Of a stretch of 64,000 nt of DNA, positions 39,338 through 48,061 are shown in pieces (within the stretch, counting starts at the first letter, position 1; each line of letters begins with the position of its first letter). A model generated the notes under the pieces. That model was not told where the DNA came from. It was given only the letters and a program-made list of their open reading frames with translations, and ran no database searches. Made by a program: the position numbers and the translations under genes. The stretch lies in assembly GCF_014202645.1 (NCBI RefSeq), contig NZ_JACHHG010000010.1:1-64000 (forward strand), written 5' to 3'. The stretch comes from Deinobacterium chartae (GTDB lineage: Bacteria > Deinococcota > Deinococci > Deinococcales > Deinococcaceae).

Positions 39338-40198
39338 ATGAGCGAACTGTACCGGTCGGTCCTGGAGATGGTCGAACAGGGAAAACTCACTCCCGAAGAA
39401 GCGCAGGAGCTGCTGCTGGGCCTCGAGGCCGAAGAACAGGCGGAGTTCCGCTCCGGCCCCGCGCCTACCGGCGACCCGCAAGAGCGATACGCCAAGCCTC
39501 AGGAAACGCCGCCCACCGCGTCTCCTCGGCCCCAGCCACCGCGACCTCCGCGACCTCCCATCGAACTGCAGCGCGCTGGCGCCCCTGACCCGGCCCGCGG
39601 GGTCCGCGACGCCATGCGTGCCCAGCTGCAAGCGGCCCGAGCCCAGACCCGCGAGGCTTACGAGCGCCAGCGCCAGGTACAGCAGCAGGCCCGTGCCGCC
39701 CTGCGCGAACTGCGGGACCAGGAACGCGACGCCCGCCGCCGCGAGCGCGAGACCCGGCCCGGAGCGCGGCGCCGGGTACAACAGCTGATCGAGCTCTCGG
39801 CTCACGGCATCTCGCCCGAGTACGTCCGGTCGCTGCGCGAACTGGGCTACACCGAACTCTCGCTCGACGACATCAGGGATCTGGGCGTTCACGGCATCAC
39901 CCCCGAATACCTGTGCGAGCTGCGCAAGGCGGGGCTCGGCCACCTGAAGCCACGCGAACTGATCGAATTCGGCATTCACCGGGTCAATCCGGCCCAACTG
40001 GCCGAATTCCGCGCGCTGGGCTACGACCTGAACGCCCGTGACATCGTGGCTTTCAGCACGCACGGCGTCGAACCACAGTATGTTCGGGCGCTGCATGACG
40101 CCGGGCTGCACGACCTCGAGCCCAGCGAGGTGGTGCAGCTTGCCCTTCACGGCGTACGGCCCGAGGACGCCCGGATGTACCTTGGCGAGACGCTGTGA
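39338..40198 (+). CDS. SHOCT-like N-terminus plus tandem HGxxPEY helical repeats
   Basis: The 286-aa product from ATG 39338 (RBS GAGGAGG) starts with a SHOCT-like helical hairpin (LYRSVLEMVEQGKLTPEEAQELLLGLEAE). A Pro-rich linker (about residues 45-75) and an Arg/Glu/Gln-rich coiled coil (about 95-145) follow. The C-terminal 140 residues hold four and a half repeats of about 28 residues of the form L-x-HG(I/V)xPEYVxxLRxxGY, for example AHGISPEYVRSLRELGY, VHGITPEYLCELRKAGL, THGVEPQYVRALHDAGL. Such repeats occur in bacterial regulators and M56-peptidase-associated proteins; their ligand is unknown. No membrane segment. It is 25 bp upstream of the DUF2089 gene. Confidence 0.75.
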   Translation: MSELYRSVLEMVEQGKLTPEEAQELLLGLEAEEQAEFRSGPAPTGDPQERYAKPQETPPTASPRPQPPRPPRPPIELQRAGAPDPARGVRDAMRAQLQAARAQTREAYERQRQVQQQARAALRELRDQERDARRRERETRPGARRRVQQLIELSAHGISPEYVRSLRELGYTELSLDDIRDLGVHGITPEYLCELRKAGLGHLKPRELIEFGIHRVNPAQLAEFRALGYDLNARDIVAFSTHGVEPQYVRALHDAGLHDLEPSEVVQLALHGVRPEDARMYLGETL

Positions 40199-40223
40199 GC
40201 ACGGCGGCGCTATCTTGTAGAGC

Positions 40224-40646
40224 ATGAGCGACCCGGTCTACCCGTTGATTCCGCGCGACCCCGCCTCGGGCCTGCCCATGCTGGTGACCCGCCTCGAGTG
40301 CCCCGAGAGCGGCGTAACCCTCGAGGGGCGCTTCAGCTTGGGCTGGATCGCACGGCTCGACCGCGAGCAGCTCGAATTCGTGGGGCTGTTCGTGCGCTCG
40401 CGCGGCAACGTACAGCGCATGGCGAGCGAGCTGGGCGTGGCCTACAACACCGTGCGCGCGCGCCTCGATGAGGTGGTGGAAGCCCTCAGCGCCCCCGAGC
40501 CCGCCGCTGTTCTCCCGAGTTCCAGAAAGCCGGGTTCCGAGCGCCTCGAGGTGCTCGAGCGGCTGCGACGCCGCGAGCTGAGCGTGGCCGAGGCCCTGAC
40601 GCTGCTGGGGCGCGAGCCGGGGCCGGAAGTTCCCGGCGAAGGCTGA
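40224..40646 (+). CDS. DUF2089-family putative DNA-binding regulator
   Basis: The 140-aa product contains VTRLECPESGVTLEGRFSLGWIARLDREQLEFVGLFVRSRGNVQRMASELGVAYNTVRARLDEVVEAL, the DUF2089 core with a helix-turn-helix (RMASELGVAYNTVRARL, about residues 69-85). The family normally starts with a four-Cys zinc ribbon; here only one Cys remains (ECPES), so metal binding is probably lost. The C-terminus (ERLEVLERLRRRELSVAEALTLL) resembles the SHOCT-like hairpin of the upstream protein. The pair likely forms a regulatory unit. Confidence 0.82.
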   Translation: MSDPVYPLIPRDPASGLPMLVTRLECPESGVTLEGRFSLGWIARLDREQLEFVGLFVRSRGNVQRMASELGVAYNTVRARLDEVVEALSAPEPAAVLPSSRKPGSERLEVLERLRRRELSVAEALTLLGREPGPEVPGEG

Positions 40647-40657
40647 GCCGAGAAGCG

Positions 40658-40688
40658 GCGGGCGGGGGGCTGGGAGCCCCCCGCCCGC
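40658..40688. terminator. Bidirectional terminator
   Basis: Perfect 14-bp stem (40658-40671 with 40675-40688), GGG loop, between the convergent DUF2089 and YbjN-like genes. Confidence 0.88.
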
Positions 40689-40709
40689 TTGATGGTGTTG
40701 CAGTGCGCT

Positions 40710-41171
40710 TCAGGCCTTGATGGCCTGCTTGACCTCGAGCGAGCTGTCCAGAGCCGCCGAGATCTCCTCTTCGAAGGTGCGCAGGGCCCGCTCGATCAGG
40801 GGCAGCTGATCCGCGTCCAGCGAGGCGAGCAGCACCCCGCCGCGCGCACCCAGCACGAAAAAGATCTCCTGGTCCGGGTCCTCGTCTTCGCGCTCGTCAC
40901 CCACCTCGAGGTACAGGGTTCCGACCTTCAGCTGGCGGTTGAGCAGGTTCACGCCCATCATGACCTCGGCCATCAGGTCTTCCCCCACATACAAGTCGAG
41001 CTGCAGGTCAAACCGCAGCAGCATGCCGCCCCCCTCGAGGGCCTCGGTCGAGACGCTGACAACCCCCGAGGCCACCGAGCTGGAGCGCAGGTCCAGGCTC
41101 AGGGTCCCATCCTCCAGGTTGGGTTCCCAGCCGCGTTGCTCGAGATAGTCGGCGATTTCGGTGAAGGTCAT
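40710..41171 (-). CDS. YbjN-like protein
   Basis: The 153-aa product from ATG 41171 starts MTFTEIADYLEQRGWEPNLEDGTLSL and has alternating strands (LLRFDLQLDLYVG, LKVGTLYLEVGDE, QEIFFVLGARGGVLLASL) and a final helix, the type III chaperone-like fold of the YbjN domain. Function is unknown; an acidic cytoplasmic protein. Assignment is by pattern and therefore moderate. Confidence 0.6.
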   Translation of the reverse strand: MTFTEIADYLEQRGWEPNLEDGTLSLDLRSSSVASGVVSVSTEALEGGGMLLRFDLQLDLYVGEDLMAEVMMGVNLLNRQLKVGTLYLEVGDEREDEDPDQEIFFVLGARGGVLLASLDADQLPLIERALRTFEEEISAALDSSLEVKQAIKA

Positions 41172-41244
41172 GCCTCGAGTATAGACCCACAGCCGCCCTG
41201 AAACCGACGGTCCAACACCTTTAGCTTTAACCGTCCGAGGCCTT

Positions 41245-42207
41245 CTAGCGCGAGTACCACCACACCCCGCCGCGCAGTTCGCGGGCGAGATGACCGTGCA
41301 GCCGCAGGTGCTCGAGGTGGGCCAGGGTCTCGGCCAGCGCAAAGCGCCGCCCCGAGGCGTTCAGGTCGCGCGGGAACATCACCCTGGACATCTGGAAGGT
41401 GTCCATCGGCGTGCGCAGCGTCGTGCGGCACAGCTCGAGGCGCTCGAGGTGGTGCTCGCGGATCTCGCGGGCCCGCTCGGCAGCGCCCTCGATAATGGGG
41501 CCGTAGTGACCGGTCACGGTACGCTGGGGCTGCAACAGCTCGAGGCGGGTCAAAGTAGCCAGGTAGTCGCCCAGCGGGTCCGGGCGCGAGTAGGCGTACA
41601 GTCCCACGTTCGGCGTGATGCGCTCGAGGATCACGTCTCCGGCGATCAGCAGGCTCTGCGCGGCGTTCCACAGCGTCAGGTGACCGTCCGCATGACCGGG
41701 CATCCACAGCACCTCGAACTCGAGGCCGCTCAGCGTCACGCGGTCCCCCTCGTGCAGCGGGGTGAGGTAGCGCGCGGGCCGGACCCGGGACCTCGAGACG
41801 GCCGACTCGGCTTCGAGTTCGGTCAGCATTTCGGACGGTAGACCGTGTTCGGCGAAGTGCCGCGCGTGCCCGGCCAACCAGCCTTCCCACTGGCTCCAGT
41901 AGCGCTCGCCGCGCGCGATGTCAAGGTCGAGCATCATCACCGCCGCGTCGCTCTGCTCCTGAATCCAACCGGCCAGACCGTAGTGGTCGGGGTGATGGTG
42001 CGTGATGATCACCCGCTCGATGTCCGCGAAGGTCAGGCGCAGCTCGGCCAACGCGATGTTCAGGGCCGCCACCGCCTCGGGCGTATCCAGGGCGGTATCA
42101 ATCAGGGTGACCGGTCGGGCCGCGTCGATCAGAACGGTCACGTACTTCATGGGATAGGGAATGGGAATCTGCACCGCGTACAGGCTGCCGGTGACCGGGA
42201 TCAACAT
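41245..42207 (-). CDS. Metallo-beta-lactamase-fold hydrolase
   Basis: The 320-aa product has the MBL metal motif THHHPDHYGLAGW (about residues 70-82, H-x-H-x-D-H with a third His), a further His in WMPGHADGHLTLW, the bridging Asp in LLIAGDVILERI and TGHYGPI for the last His. The C-terminal 100 residues form a winged-helix-like tail (LAETLAHLEHLRLHG), as in glyoxalase II-like LACTB2 proteins. Substrate unknown. It is divergent from pstS, and the Pho-type repeats lie in the shared upstream region. Confidence 0.9.
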   Translation of the reverse strand: MLIPVTGSLYAVQIPIPYPMKYVTVLIDAARPVTLIDTALDTPEAVAALNIALAELRLTFADIERVIITHHHPDHYGLAGWIQEQSDAAVMMLDLDIARGERYWSQWEGWLAGHARHFAEHGLPSEMLTELEAESAVSRSRVRPARYLTPLHEGDRVTLSGLEFEVLWMPGHADGHLTLWNAAQSLLIAGDVILERITPNVGLYAYSRPDPLGDYLATLTRLELLQPQRTVTGHYGPIIEGAAERAREIREHHLERLELCRTTLRTPMDTFQMSRVMFPRDLNASGRRFALAETLAHLEHLRLHGHLARELRGGVWWYSR

Positions 42208-42310
42208 GCTCCAATCCTAACGCCCGTCCGCGTGTTTCAGGCTTGTTCGTGGCTTTAAGTTCGCGGCGACTTTTTCCGGCCACCGGGATGAGGGCAGCGC
42301 AACGGATGAA

Positions 42311-42349
42311 CTTACCAAAGCATGACATTTTGCTGACGCAAACATGACA
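42311..42349 (+). promoter_or_regulatory. Pho-box-like array of four repeats before pstS
   Basis: CTTACC (42311), ATGACA (42322), CTGACG (42333) and ATGACA (42344) recur every 11 bp, separated by 5 bases, the layout of PhoP/PhoB boxes (hexamer repeats in phase with the helix; on the other strand CTGTCAT-type units). The last repeat ends 10 bp before the pstS start codon. Confidence 0.72.
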
Positions 42350-42359
42350 GAATCGGCAG

Positions 42360-43403
42360 GTGAAACGCGCTCTGCTCGCCACACTTCTGCTCACCTCCTG
42401 CGCCCAGACCGAGGTCGTGCGCCTCAACGGCGCCGGGGCGTCGTTCCCGTTTCCGCTGTACTCCAAGTATTTTTACGAGTACGCCCGGCTGCGGAACGTC
42501 CAGGTGAATTACCAGTCGATCGGCTCCGGAGCCGGACAACGTCAGACCGTCGCGCGCGTCATCCACTTCGGCGCGTCTGACGGACCCATGAAAGACAGCG
42601 CGCTCGAGAAGATCCCGGGCTATCCCGAAAACACCATCTTGCACGTACCCACCGCCCTGGGTGCCGTCGTACCGATCTACAACCTCGAGGGAATCAGCGG
42701 CACACTGCGCTTCAACGGTCCGCTGCTGGCCGACATCTATCTGGGTAAGGTCCAGAAATGGAACGATCCGGCCCTCAAGGCCCTCAACCCCGGCGTAAAG
42801 CTGCCCGACCGCCCGATCAACGTGGTGCACCGCTCGGACGGCTCGGGCACCTCGTTCGTGTTCACCGATTACCTCTCCAAGGTCAGCCCCGAGTGGGCCG
42901 AAAAGGTCGGCAGCGGCACCGCCGTGAACTGGCCGACCGGCATCGGCGGGCGCGGCAACGAGGGGGTCACGGCCATCGTGCAGCAGGCCGAGGGCTCGAT
43001 CGGCTATGTCGAATCGGTGTACGCCGACCAGAACGACATGACCTACGGCGCGATCCAGAACCGCGCGGGGAACTTTATCAAGGCGGACCCGGCCAGCGTG
43101 ACGGCCGCTGCCGCCGCCGTGGAGGTTCCCGAGGACACCCGCGTGTCGATCACCGACTCGCCTGCCCCGCAGGGCTACCCGCTGGCGTCGTACACCTGGA
43201 TGCTGGCCTACAAGGACCTCGAGGGCAACATGACCCGCCAGGAGGCCCAAGCGGTACGCGACTTGCTCGAGTGGGTGGTGACGGGCGGCCAGCAGTACAA
43301 CGCCCGCCTCGGCTACGCCCCGCTGCCCGCGCAGACCGTGGAGCGCGCCCGCGCGCAGATCGCGCGCCTGACCTACGGCGGCGAGCCCCTGACCGGGCGC
43401 TGA
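42360..43403 (+). CDS. pstS: Phosphate-binding lipoprotein PstS
   Basis: Receptor of the high-affinity phosphate ABC importer. The 347-aa product starts at GTG 42360; the signal MKRALLATLLLTSC ends in a lipobox Cys. The PstS core reads LNGAGASFPFPLYSKYFYEY, YQSIGSGAGQRQ, HFGASDGPMKD and VVHRSDGSGTSFVFTDYLSK, the phosphate-binding segments. The C-terminus YAPLP is typical. First gene of pstSCAB-phoU behind the Pho-type repeats. Confidence 0.95.
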   Translation: MKRALLATLLLTSCAQTEVVRLNGAGASFPFPLYSKYFYEYARLRNVQVNYQSIGSGAGQRQTVARVIHFGASDGPMKDSALEKIPGYPENTILHVPTALGAVVPIYNLEGISGTLRFNGPLLADIYLGKVQKWNDPALKALNPGVKLPDRPINVVHRSDGSGTSFVFTDYLSKVSPEWAEKVGSGTAVNWPTGIGGRGNEGVTAIVQQAEGSIGYVESVYADQNDMTYGAIQNRAGNFIKADPASVTAAAAAVEVPEDTRVSITDSPAPQGYPLASYTWMLAYKDLEGNMTRQEAQAVRDLLEWVVTGGQQYNARLGYAPLPAQTVERARAQIARLTYGGEPLTGR

Positions 43404-43516
43404 CGCGCGCGGGCCCCACCAACCTGACAAAGAACCGGCGAGCATACCAGGGCATGACACAACTGGGTGAAACTGAGCTTCAACGCCTGCCCGCAGGCCC
43501 CTCGAGGTGACTACGT

Positions 43517-44461
43517 ATGATCAAAAGCGCCAGACCAGCGCCCTCCTCGCGTGGAGACGGCATCTTCAAGGGCATCATCATCTTCATTGCCCTGTGCATC
43601 GTGGCCATTTTCGGCCTGTCGATGTACGAGCTTTACACCAGCGGTAAAGATGCCTTCTCGACGTTCGGTTTCTTCGGCTTTATCGGCTCGAGCATCTGGG
43701 ATCCGGTCGCGCAGCGGTTCGGAGCCTGGACCTTTATTGCGGGTACCGCGCTGACCTCGGTGCTGGCTCTGGTCATCGCCGTGCCGCTCGCGCTGGCCTC
43801 GGCAATCTTCGTGACCGAATACGCGCCGCGCTGGCTGTCCGAGCCGGTGTCGTACCTGGTCGAGCTGCTGGCCGCCATTCCTTCGGTGATTTACGGTCTG
43901 TGGGCCATCTTCGTGCTGGTGCCGATCGTGCGCAACCTGCAGCTCTCGGTGCTGCTGAACCCGAACCTGCGCGAGATTGACCTGATTCAGGTCACGGCCC
44001 CCTCGGGCCTGGGCCTGCTGACCGCCGTGCTGATCCTGGCTGTGATGGTAATTCCCTACACGGCCTCGGTCGCGCGCGACGTGATCCGCCTGGTGCCGCA
44101 GGAACAGCGCGAGGCCGCCTACGCCCTGGGCGCCACCAAGTGGGAAGTGATCCGCACCGCGATCTTGCCCTACGCCCGCGCGGGCATCATGGGCGGCGTG
44201 ATCCTGAGCCTGGGACGCGCGCTCGGTGAGACCATCGCGGTCACCATGGTGATCGGCAACACCACCCAGGTCCCGAAGAGCATCTTTGACTCGACCGCCA
44301 CCATGGCCAGCGTGATTGCCAACCAGTTCGGCGAGGCCAGCGGCCTGCAGCTCTCCAGCCTGATCGGCCTGGGCTTCTTGCTGTTCCTGCTGTCGGTGGT
44401 CGTGAACTTTACGGCCCGCATCATCATCGCCCGCCTGACCCCGGAGGGAATCAAGGTATGA
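43517..44461 (+). CDS. pstC: Phosphate ABC transporter permease PstC
   Basis: The 314-aa membrane protein has six hydrophobic segments and the permease EAA loop EQREAAYALGATKWEVIRTAILPYARAG (about residues 194-221). The VTEYAPRWLSEPVSYLVELLAAIPSVIYGLW block is PstC-like. RBS GAGGTG. There are 113 bp between the pstS stop and this start, with a CTGACA/TACCAG stretch but no clear terminator. Overlaps pstA by ATGA. Confidence 0.95.
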   Translation: MIKSARPAPSSRGDGIFKGIIIFIALCIVAIFGLSMYELYTSGKDAFSTFGFFGFIGSSIWDPVAQRFGAWTFIAGTALTSVLALVIAVPLALASAIFVTEYAPRWLSEPVSYLVELLAAIPSVIYGLWAIFVLVPIVRNLQLSVLLNPNLREIDLIQVTAPSGLGLLTAVLILAVMVIPYTASVARDVIRLVPQEQREAAYALGATKWEVIRTAILPYARAGIMGGVILSLGRALGETIAVTMVIGNTTQVPKSIFDSTATMASVIANQFGEASGLQLSSLIGLGFLLFLLSVVVNFTARIIIARLTPEGIKV

Positions 44462-45327
44462 CCACCCATGCGCTTGCGCAGAACAAGGTGGGGGACGGCA
44501 AGCGCCGCTCCCGTACGATCAGCAACGCCATCGCGGCCGGCTTTATCGCCCTGGGCACCTTGATCGTGCTGCTGCCGCTGTTCGCGGTGTTCTACTACCT
44601 GATCGCCCAGGGTCTGTCCTCGATTGACCTGAACTTCTTCACCAAGCTGCCGGTTCCGGTCGGCGAAGAGGGCGGCGGTCTGGCCAACGCCATCGTCGGC
44701 ACCATCATCCTGGTCGCGCTGGCCTCGATCCTGGGCGTCACGGTCGGCGTGGGTGGCGGCATCTTCTTGGCCGAGTACTCGGAGAACAAGCTCGTTCCCT
44801 ACATCCGTCTGGTCGCGGACGTGCTCTCGGGCATTCCGGCCATCGTGATGGGTCTGGTGTCCTACGGTCTGGTGGTCATGACCACCGGCAAGTTCAGCGC
44901 CATCTCGGGCGGCATCGCGCTGGGATTTTTGATGGTCCCCATCATCGTGCGCACCACCGAGGAAGTGCTCAAGCTCGTTCCCCTCGCCACCCGCGAGGCG
45001 GGGCTGGCGCTGGGCCTGCCGCGCTGGCGCGTGATCATGTCGATCGTGCTGCCCACCGCACTGGGCGGTATCGTGACCGGCGTGATGCTCTCGGTGGCCC
45101 GCGTGGCCGGCGAGGCCGCTCCGCTGCTGTTCACCGCCTTTGGTAACCAGTTCTGGAACGTCTTCAACCTTGACCAGCCCATCTCGGCCCTGCCACTGGT
45201 GATCTACAACTACGCCAGCAGCCCCTACGAGGAATGGCACCGACTGGCCAGTGCTGCCGCACTGGTGCTGGTGGTGATGGTGTTCCTCACGACCCTGATC
45301 GCCCGTATCGCCACCCGGAGGCGCTAA
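44458..45327 (+). CDS. pstA: Phosphate ABC transporter permease PstA
   Basis: The 289-aa partner permease has six membrane segments; the block [35 protein letters not shown] and the EAA loop [30 protein letters not shown] identify PstA. Coupled to pstC (ATGA) and followed by pstB after 2 bp. Confidence 0.95.
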   Translation: MTTHALAQNKVGDGKRRSRTISNAIAAGFIALGTLIVLLPLFAVFYYLIAQGLSSIDLNFFTKLPVPVGEEGGGLANAIVGTIILVALASILGVTVGVGGGIFLAEYSENKLVPYIRLVADVLSGIPAIVMGLVSYGLVVMTTGKFSAISGGIALGFLMVPIIVRTTEEVLKLVPLATREAGLALGLPRWRVIMSIVLPTALGGIVTGVMLSVARVAGEAAPLLFTAFGNQFWNVFNLDQPISALPLVIYNYASSPYEEWHRLASAAALVLVVMVFLTTLIARIATRRR

Positions 45328-45329
45328 TC

Positions 45330-46124
45330 ATGACCCAGACCCAGACCCAGACCGCCCGTCCGCAGACCGCCGCGCTGCTGAGCGCTCAGGACGTCTCGAT
45401 CTACTACGGCAGCAAGCAGGCCGTCAAACACGTGACCTTCGACATCCAGCCCAACACCGTCAACGCCCTGATCGGGCCGTCGGGCTGCGGCAAGACCACC
45501 TTCTTGCGCGCCATCAACCGCATGCACGACATGACCCCTGGCGCGCGCGTCACCGGCGTTATCCAGCTCGACGGCCAGGACATCTACGGTGAGGGCGTGG
45601 ACCCGGTGGCCATCCGCCGCCGCGTGGGCATGGTGTTCCAGAAGCCCAACCCCTTCCCCACCATGTCGATCTACGACAACGTGATCGCAGGCCTCAAGCT
45701 GGCCGGAGTGCGCAACCGCGCACAGCTCGATGCGATCGTCGAGCGCTCGCTGCGGCAGGCTGCCCTGTGGGACGAGGTCAAAGACCGCCTGCGCCCCCCC
45801 GCGACCGGACTTTCGGGCGGTCAGCAGCAGCGCCTGTGCATCGCCCGCGCGCTGGCGGTCGAACCCGAGATCTTGCTGATGGACGAGCCCACCTCGGCCC
45901 TGGACCCGCAGGCGACCGCCCGCATCGAGGACCTGCTGGGCGAACTGAAAAAAGACGTCACCATCATTATCGTGACCCACAACATGCAGCAGGCCGCCCG
46001 CGTGAGCGACACCACCTCGTTCTTCTTGAACGGCGACCTGGTCGAGCGCGGTCCGACCGATCAGATTTTCACTTCTCCGCGCGACGAGCGCACCGAGGCC
46101 TACGTCACCGGACGCTTCGGCTGA
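45330..46124 (+). CDS. pstB: Phosphate ABC transporter ATPase PstB
   Basis: The 264-aa ATPase starts at ATG 45330 (RBS CGGAGG in the pstA end) with a MTQTQTQT stretch from a CAGACC repeat. Walker [18 protein letters not shown] (about residue 49), [18 protein letters not shown] signature [18 protein letters not shown], Walker [16 protein letters not shown] and switch His VTHNMQQA are all intact and PstB-typical. Confidence 0.96.
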   Translation: MTQTQTQTARPQTAALLSAQDVSIYYGSKQAVKHVTFDIQPNTVNALIGPSGCGKTTFLRAINRMHDMTPGARVTGVIQLDGQDIYGEGVDPVAIRRRVGMVFQKPNPFPTMSIYDNVIAGLKLAGVRNRAQLDAIVERSLRQAALWDEVKDRLRPPATGLSGGQQQRLCIARALAVEPEILLMDEPTSALDPQATARIEDLLGELKKDVTIIIVTHNMQQAARVSDTTSFFLNGDLVERGPTDQIFTSPRDERTEAYVTGRFG

Positions 46125-46266
46125 AGTCGATTCCCAGGCGCGCCCCACGCCAAACCGGACAGGAGGGCCGCGCAAAGAGGCCCTTCTGCCACATTATTCA
46201 CACACTGCCTTGACCTCTCCCTGAAAGGCACCGAGCACACTGGGGCAACCCGAGGAGAACACAGAA

Positions 46267-46908
46267 ATGCGCGAAGCTTTTGACCTGACCATTCACGATA
46301 TCAGCGCCGACTTCCTACGGATGCAGAGCCTGACCCTCGAGCAGCTCACCAAGGTTCGCTCGGCGCTGCAGGGCGGGACGGTCAGCAACCTGCGCGAGCG
46401 CATCCGCAGTATCGACCTCGAGGTGGACCAGCTCGAAATCGACCTCGAGGCCCACTGCCTGCGCGCGATCGCGCGGCATCAGCCGGTGGCGAGCGACCTG
46501 CGCTTTTTCATGCTGATTCTCAAAAGCCTGACCGACCTCGAGCGCATCGGGGACTACGCGGTGCACATCGCCGGGGACATCGAGGAACTGGCCGGAGAGC
46601 TGCGTGGGGCGCAGACGGCCGACATCTTGCCGCTGCTGACCCGCCTGACCGAGATGCTCGAGAAGCTGTCGTACGCCTTCACCGAGAAGGACGTGGCGGA
46701 GGCTGCGGCGATCGAGCGGATGGATGACGATGTGGACGCGCTGTACGAGCAACTGCAGCGTGCAGCGCTCACCCGCATCCTCGAGGATCCGCGCAGCCTG
46801 AGCTCGGCGCTGAAGCTCAACCGCATGGCGCGCAGCCTCGAGCGGCTGGGAGACCACATCGAGAACGTGGCGGAGCGCATCCGCTACTGGCTGACCGGGC
46901 AACGCTGA
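46267..46908 (+). CDS. phoU: PhoU phosphate signalling protein
   Basis: The 213-aa all-helical protein is the negative regulator coupling PstSCAB to the PhoR/PhoB-type two-component system. Two PhoU repeats are visible, each with the metal-binding E-x-x-x-D style helix: RSIDLEVDQLEIDLEAHCLRAIARHQPVASDLRFFM and AAIERMDDDVDALYEQLQRAALT, followed by RMARSLERLGDHIENVAERIRYW. It starts 142 bp after pstB; the gap holds a weak GAGGGCC/GGCCCTT hairpin and a possible TTGACC -35 box, so phoU may also have its own promoter. Confidence 0.94.
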   Translation: MREAFDLTIHDISADFLRMQSLTLEQLTKVRSALQGGTVSNLRERIRSIDLEVDQLEIDLEAHCLRAIARHQPVASDLRFFMLILKSLTDLERIGDYAVHIAGDIEELAGELRGAQTADILPLLTRLTEMLEKLSYAFTEKDVAEAAAIERMDDDVDALYEQLQRAALTRILEDPRSLSSALKLNRMARSLERLGDHIENVAERIRYWLTGQR

Positions 46909-46920
46909 CTTCCCGGACAG

Positions 46921-46965
46921 GGAGAGCTGAAAAAGCCGCCCAGTGGGCGGCTTTTTCAGCTCTCC
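46921..46965 (+). terminator. Strong terminator after phoU
   Basis: A perfect 21-bp stem (46921-46941 with 46945-46965), AGT loop, with AAAAA/TTTTT inside the stem. It ends the pst operon. Confidence 0.93.
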
Positions 46966-47007
46966 TCCGCAGGCTGGGCAGACGATACACAAGGGCTTGG
47001 AGCGGGC

Positions 47008-47037
47008 ACGACATATGAGCAAGTATTCATATATAAT
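47008..47037 (+). promoter_or_regulatory. Metal exporter promoter with ArsR/SmtB-type operator
   Basis: ATATGA (47013-47018) and TCATAT (47027-47032) form an inverted repeat spaced by 8 bp (GCAAGTAT), close to the classic SmtB/CzrA operator core TGAACAAATATTCA. It sits between a weak -35 (ACGACA, 47008-47013) and a consensus -10 (TATAAT, 47032-47037), so binding would repress. Zinc- or cadmium-type derepression is expected by analogy. Confidence 0.8.
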
Positions 47038-47055
47038 CGGGCCAAGGAGGCCCTC

Positions 47056-47991
47056 ATGGCCCACAGCCACGATCACAACCACGATCACAACCACGCCCAC
47101 GGCTCGGACCGCCGCCGCCTGGGCATCGCCCTGGGTCTGACCGCCACGCTGATGGTCGCCGAGATCGTCGGCGGGCTCGCCTCGGGCAGCCTCGCACTGC
47201 TGTCCGACGCCGGCCACATGGCCAGCGACGCGGTCGCCCTGATCCTCAGCCTGACCGCCGCCTACGTCGCGGCGCGCCCGGCCTCCGCCCGCCGTTCGTA
47301 CGGCTGGCGTCGCAGCGAGGTCTTAGCGGCCCTGGCCAACGCCGCAGGCCTGCTGGCCGTGACCGCCTGGATCCTGCTCGAGGCCGCCGAGCGCCTGAGG
47401 AACCCGCACCCGATCGAAGGCGGGCTGATGCTGGGGGTGGCCGTCGCAGGTCTGCTGGCCAACGCCGCAAGTGCCTGGGTCCTGCACGGCGGCCACCGCC
47501 ACAGCCTGAACGTGCGGGGCGCTTTTTTGCACGTGATCGGCGACCTGCTCGGCTCGGTCGGAGCCATCATCGCCGCGCTGGTGGTCCTGCTGACCAGCTA
47601 TACCGCCGCTGACCCGATCATCTCGGTGCTGGTCGCACTCCTGATCGCACGCTCGGCCTGGACCCTGCTGAAAGAGGCCCTCGAGGTCTTAATGGAAAGC
47701 AGCCCCAAGGGAACCGATCCCGCCACGATCCGCCGCAGCCTCGAGGGCGTTCCGGGGGTGCGCGGCGTGCACGACCTGCACCTGTGGTCCATCTCCAGCG
47801 GCTTCCCGGTCATGACCGCCCACCTCGAGCTGCACGCGGGCAGCGACGCGAGCCGCGTGCTGCGTACGGCCCGCGAGATCCTCTCCCGCCGCTTCGGCCT
47901 GACCCACGTCACCTTGCAGCTCGAGGCGGAAAGCTGCGGCTGCACGCCCTGTGACGCCCTCCTGCCGCCCCCCGCTCGCCGGGCACACTGA
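47056..47991 (+). CDS. CDF-family metal (Zn/Co/Cd) exporter
   Basis: The 311-aa product starts MAHSHDHNHDHNHAHG, a His-rich metal-capture tail, and has six membrane segments. The transport site Asp/His residues are visible in LLSDAGHMASDAVALI (TM2, HxxxD) and GAFLHVIGDLLGSVGAI (TM5, HxxxD), the CzcD/ZitB pattern for Zn2+. The cytoplasmic C-terminal domain (GVRGVHDLHLWSISSG, HLELH) is intact and ends with CGCTPC, a possible extra metal site. RBS AAGGAGG. Confidence 0.94.
   Translation: MAHSHDHNHDHNHAHGSDRRRLGIALGLTATLMVAEIVGGLASGSLALLSDAGHMASDAVALILSLTAAYVAARPASARRSYGWRRSEVLAALANAAGLLAVTAWILLEAAERLRNPHPIEGGLMLGVAVAGLLANAASAWVLHGGHRHSLNVRGAFLHVIGDLLGSVGAIIAALVVLLTSYTAADPIISVLVALLIARSAWTLLKEALEVLMESSPKGTDPATIRRSLEGVPGVRGVHDLHLWSISSGFPVMTAHLELHAGSDASRVLRTAREILSRRFGLTHVTLQLEAESCGCTPCDALLPPPARRAH
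47068..47091 (+). repeat. Tandem 12-bp repeat in the His-rich tail
   Basis: Two perfect copies of CACGATCACAAC encode HDHN-HDHN at the N-terminus of the metal exporter. In-frame slippage would change the number of His residues. Confidence 0.85.
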
Positions 47992-48020
47992 GCAGGGGGC
48001 CTTCACAACGTAAAGACAGG

Positions 48021-48045
48021 CACCGCGCGCAGTGTGCGCGCGGTG
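48021..48045 (+). terminator. Hairpin between the exporter gene and hisB
   Basis: Perfect 11-bp stem (48021-48031 with 48035-48045), GTG loop, 30 bp after the exporter stop. No U tract follows; TAGATT just after could be the hisB -10 box. Confidence 0.65.
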
Positions 48046-48061
48046 CTAGATTACGAAACGT

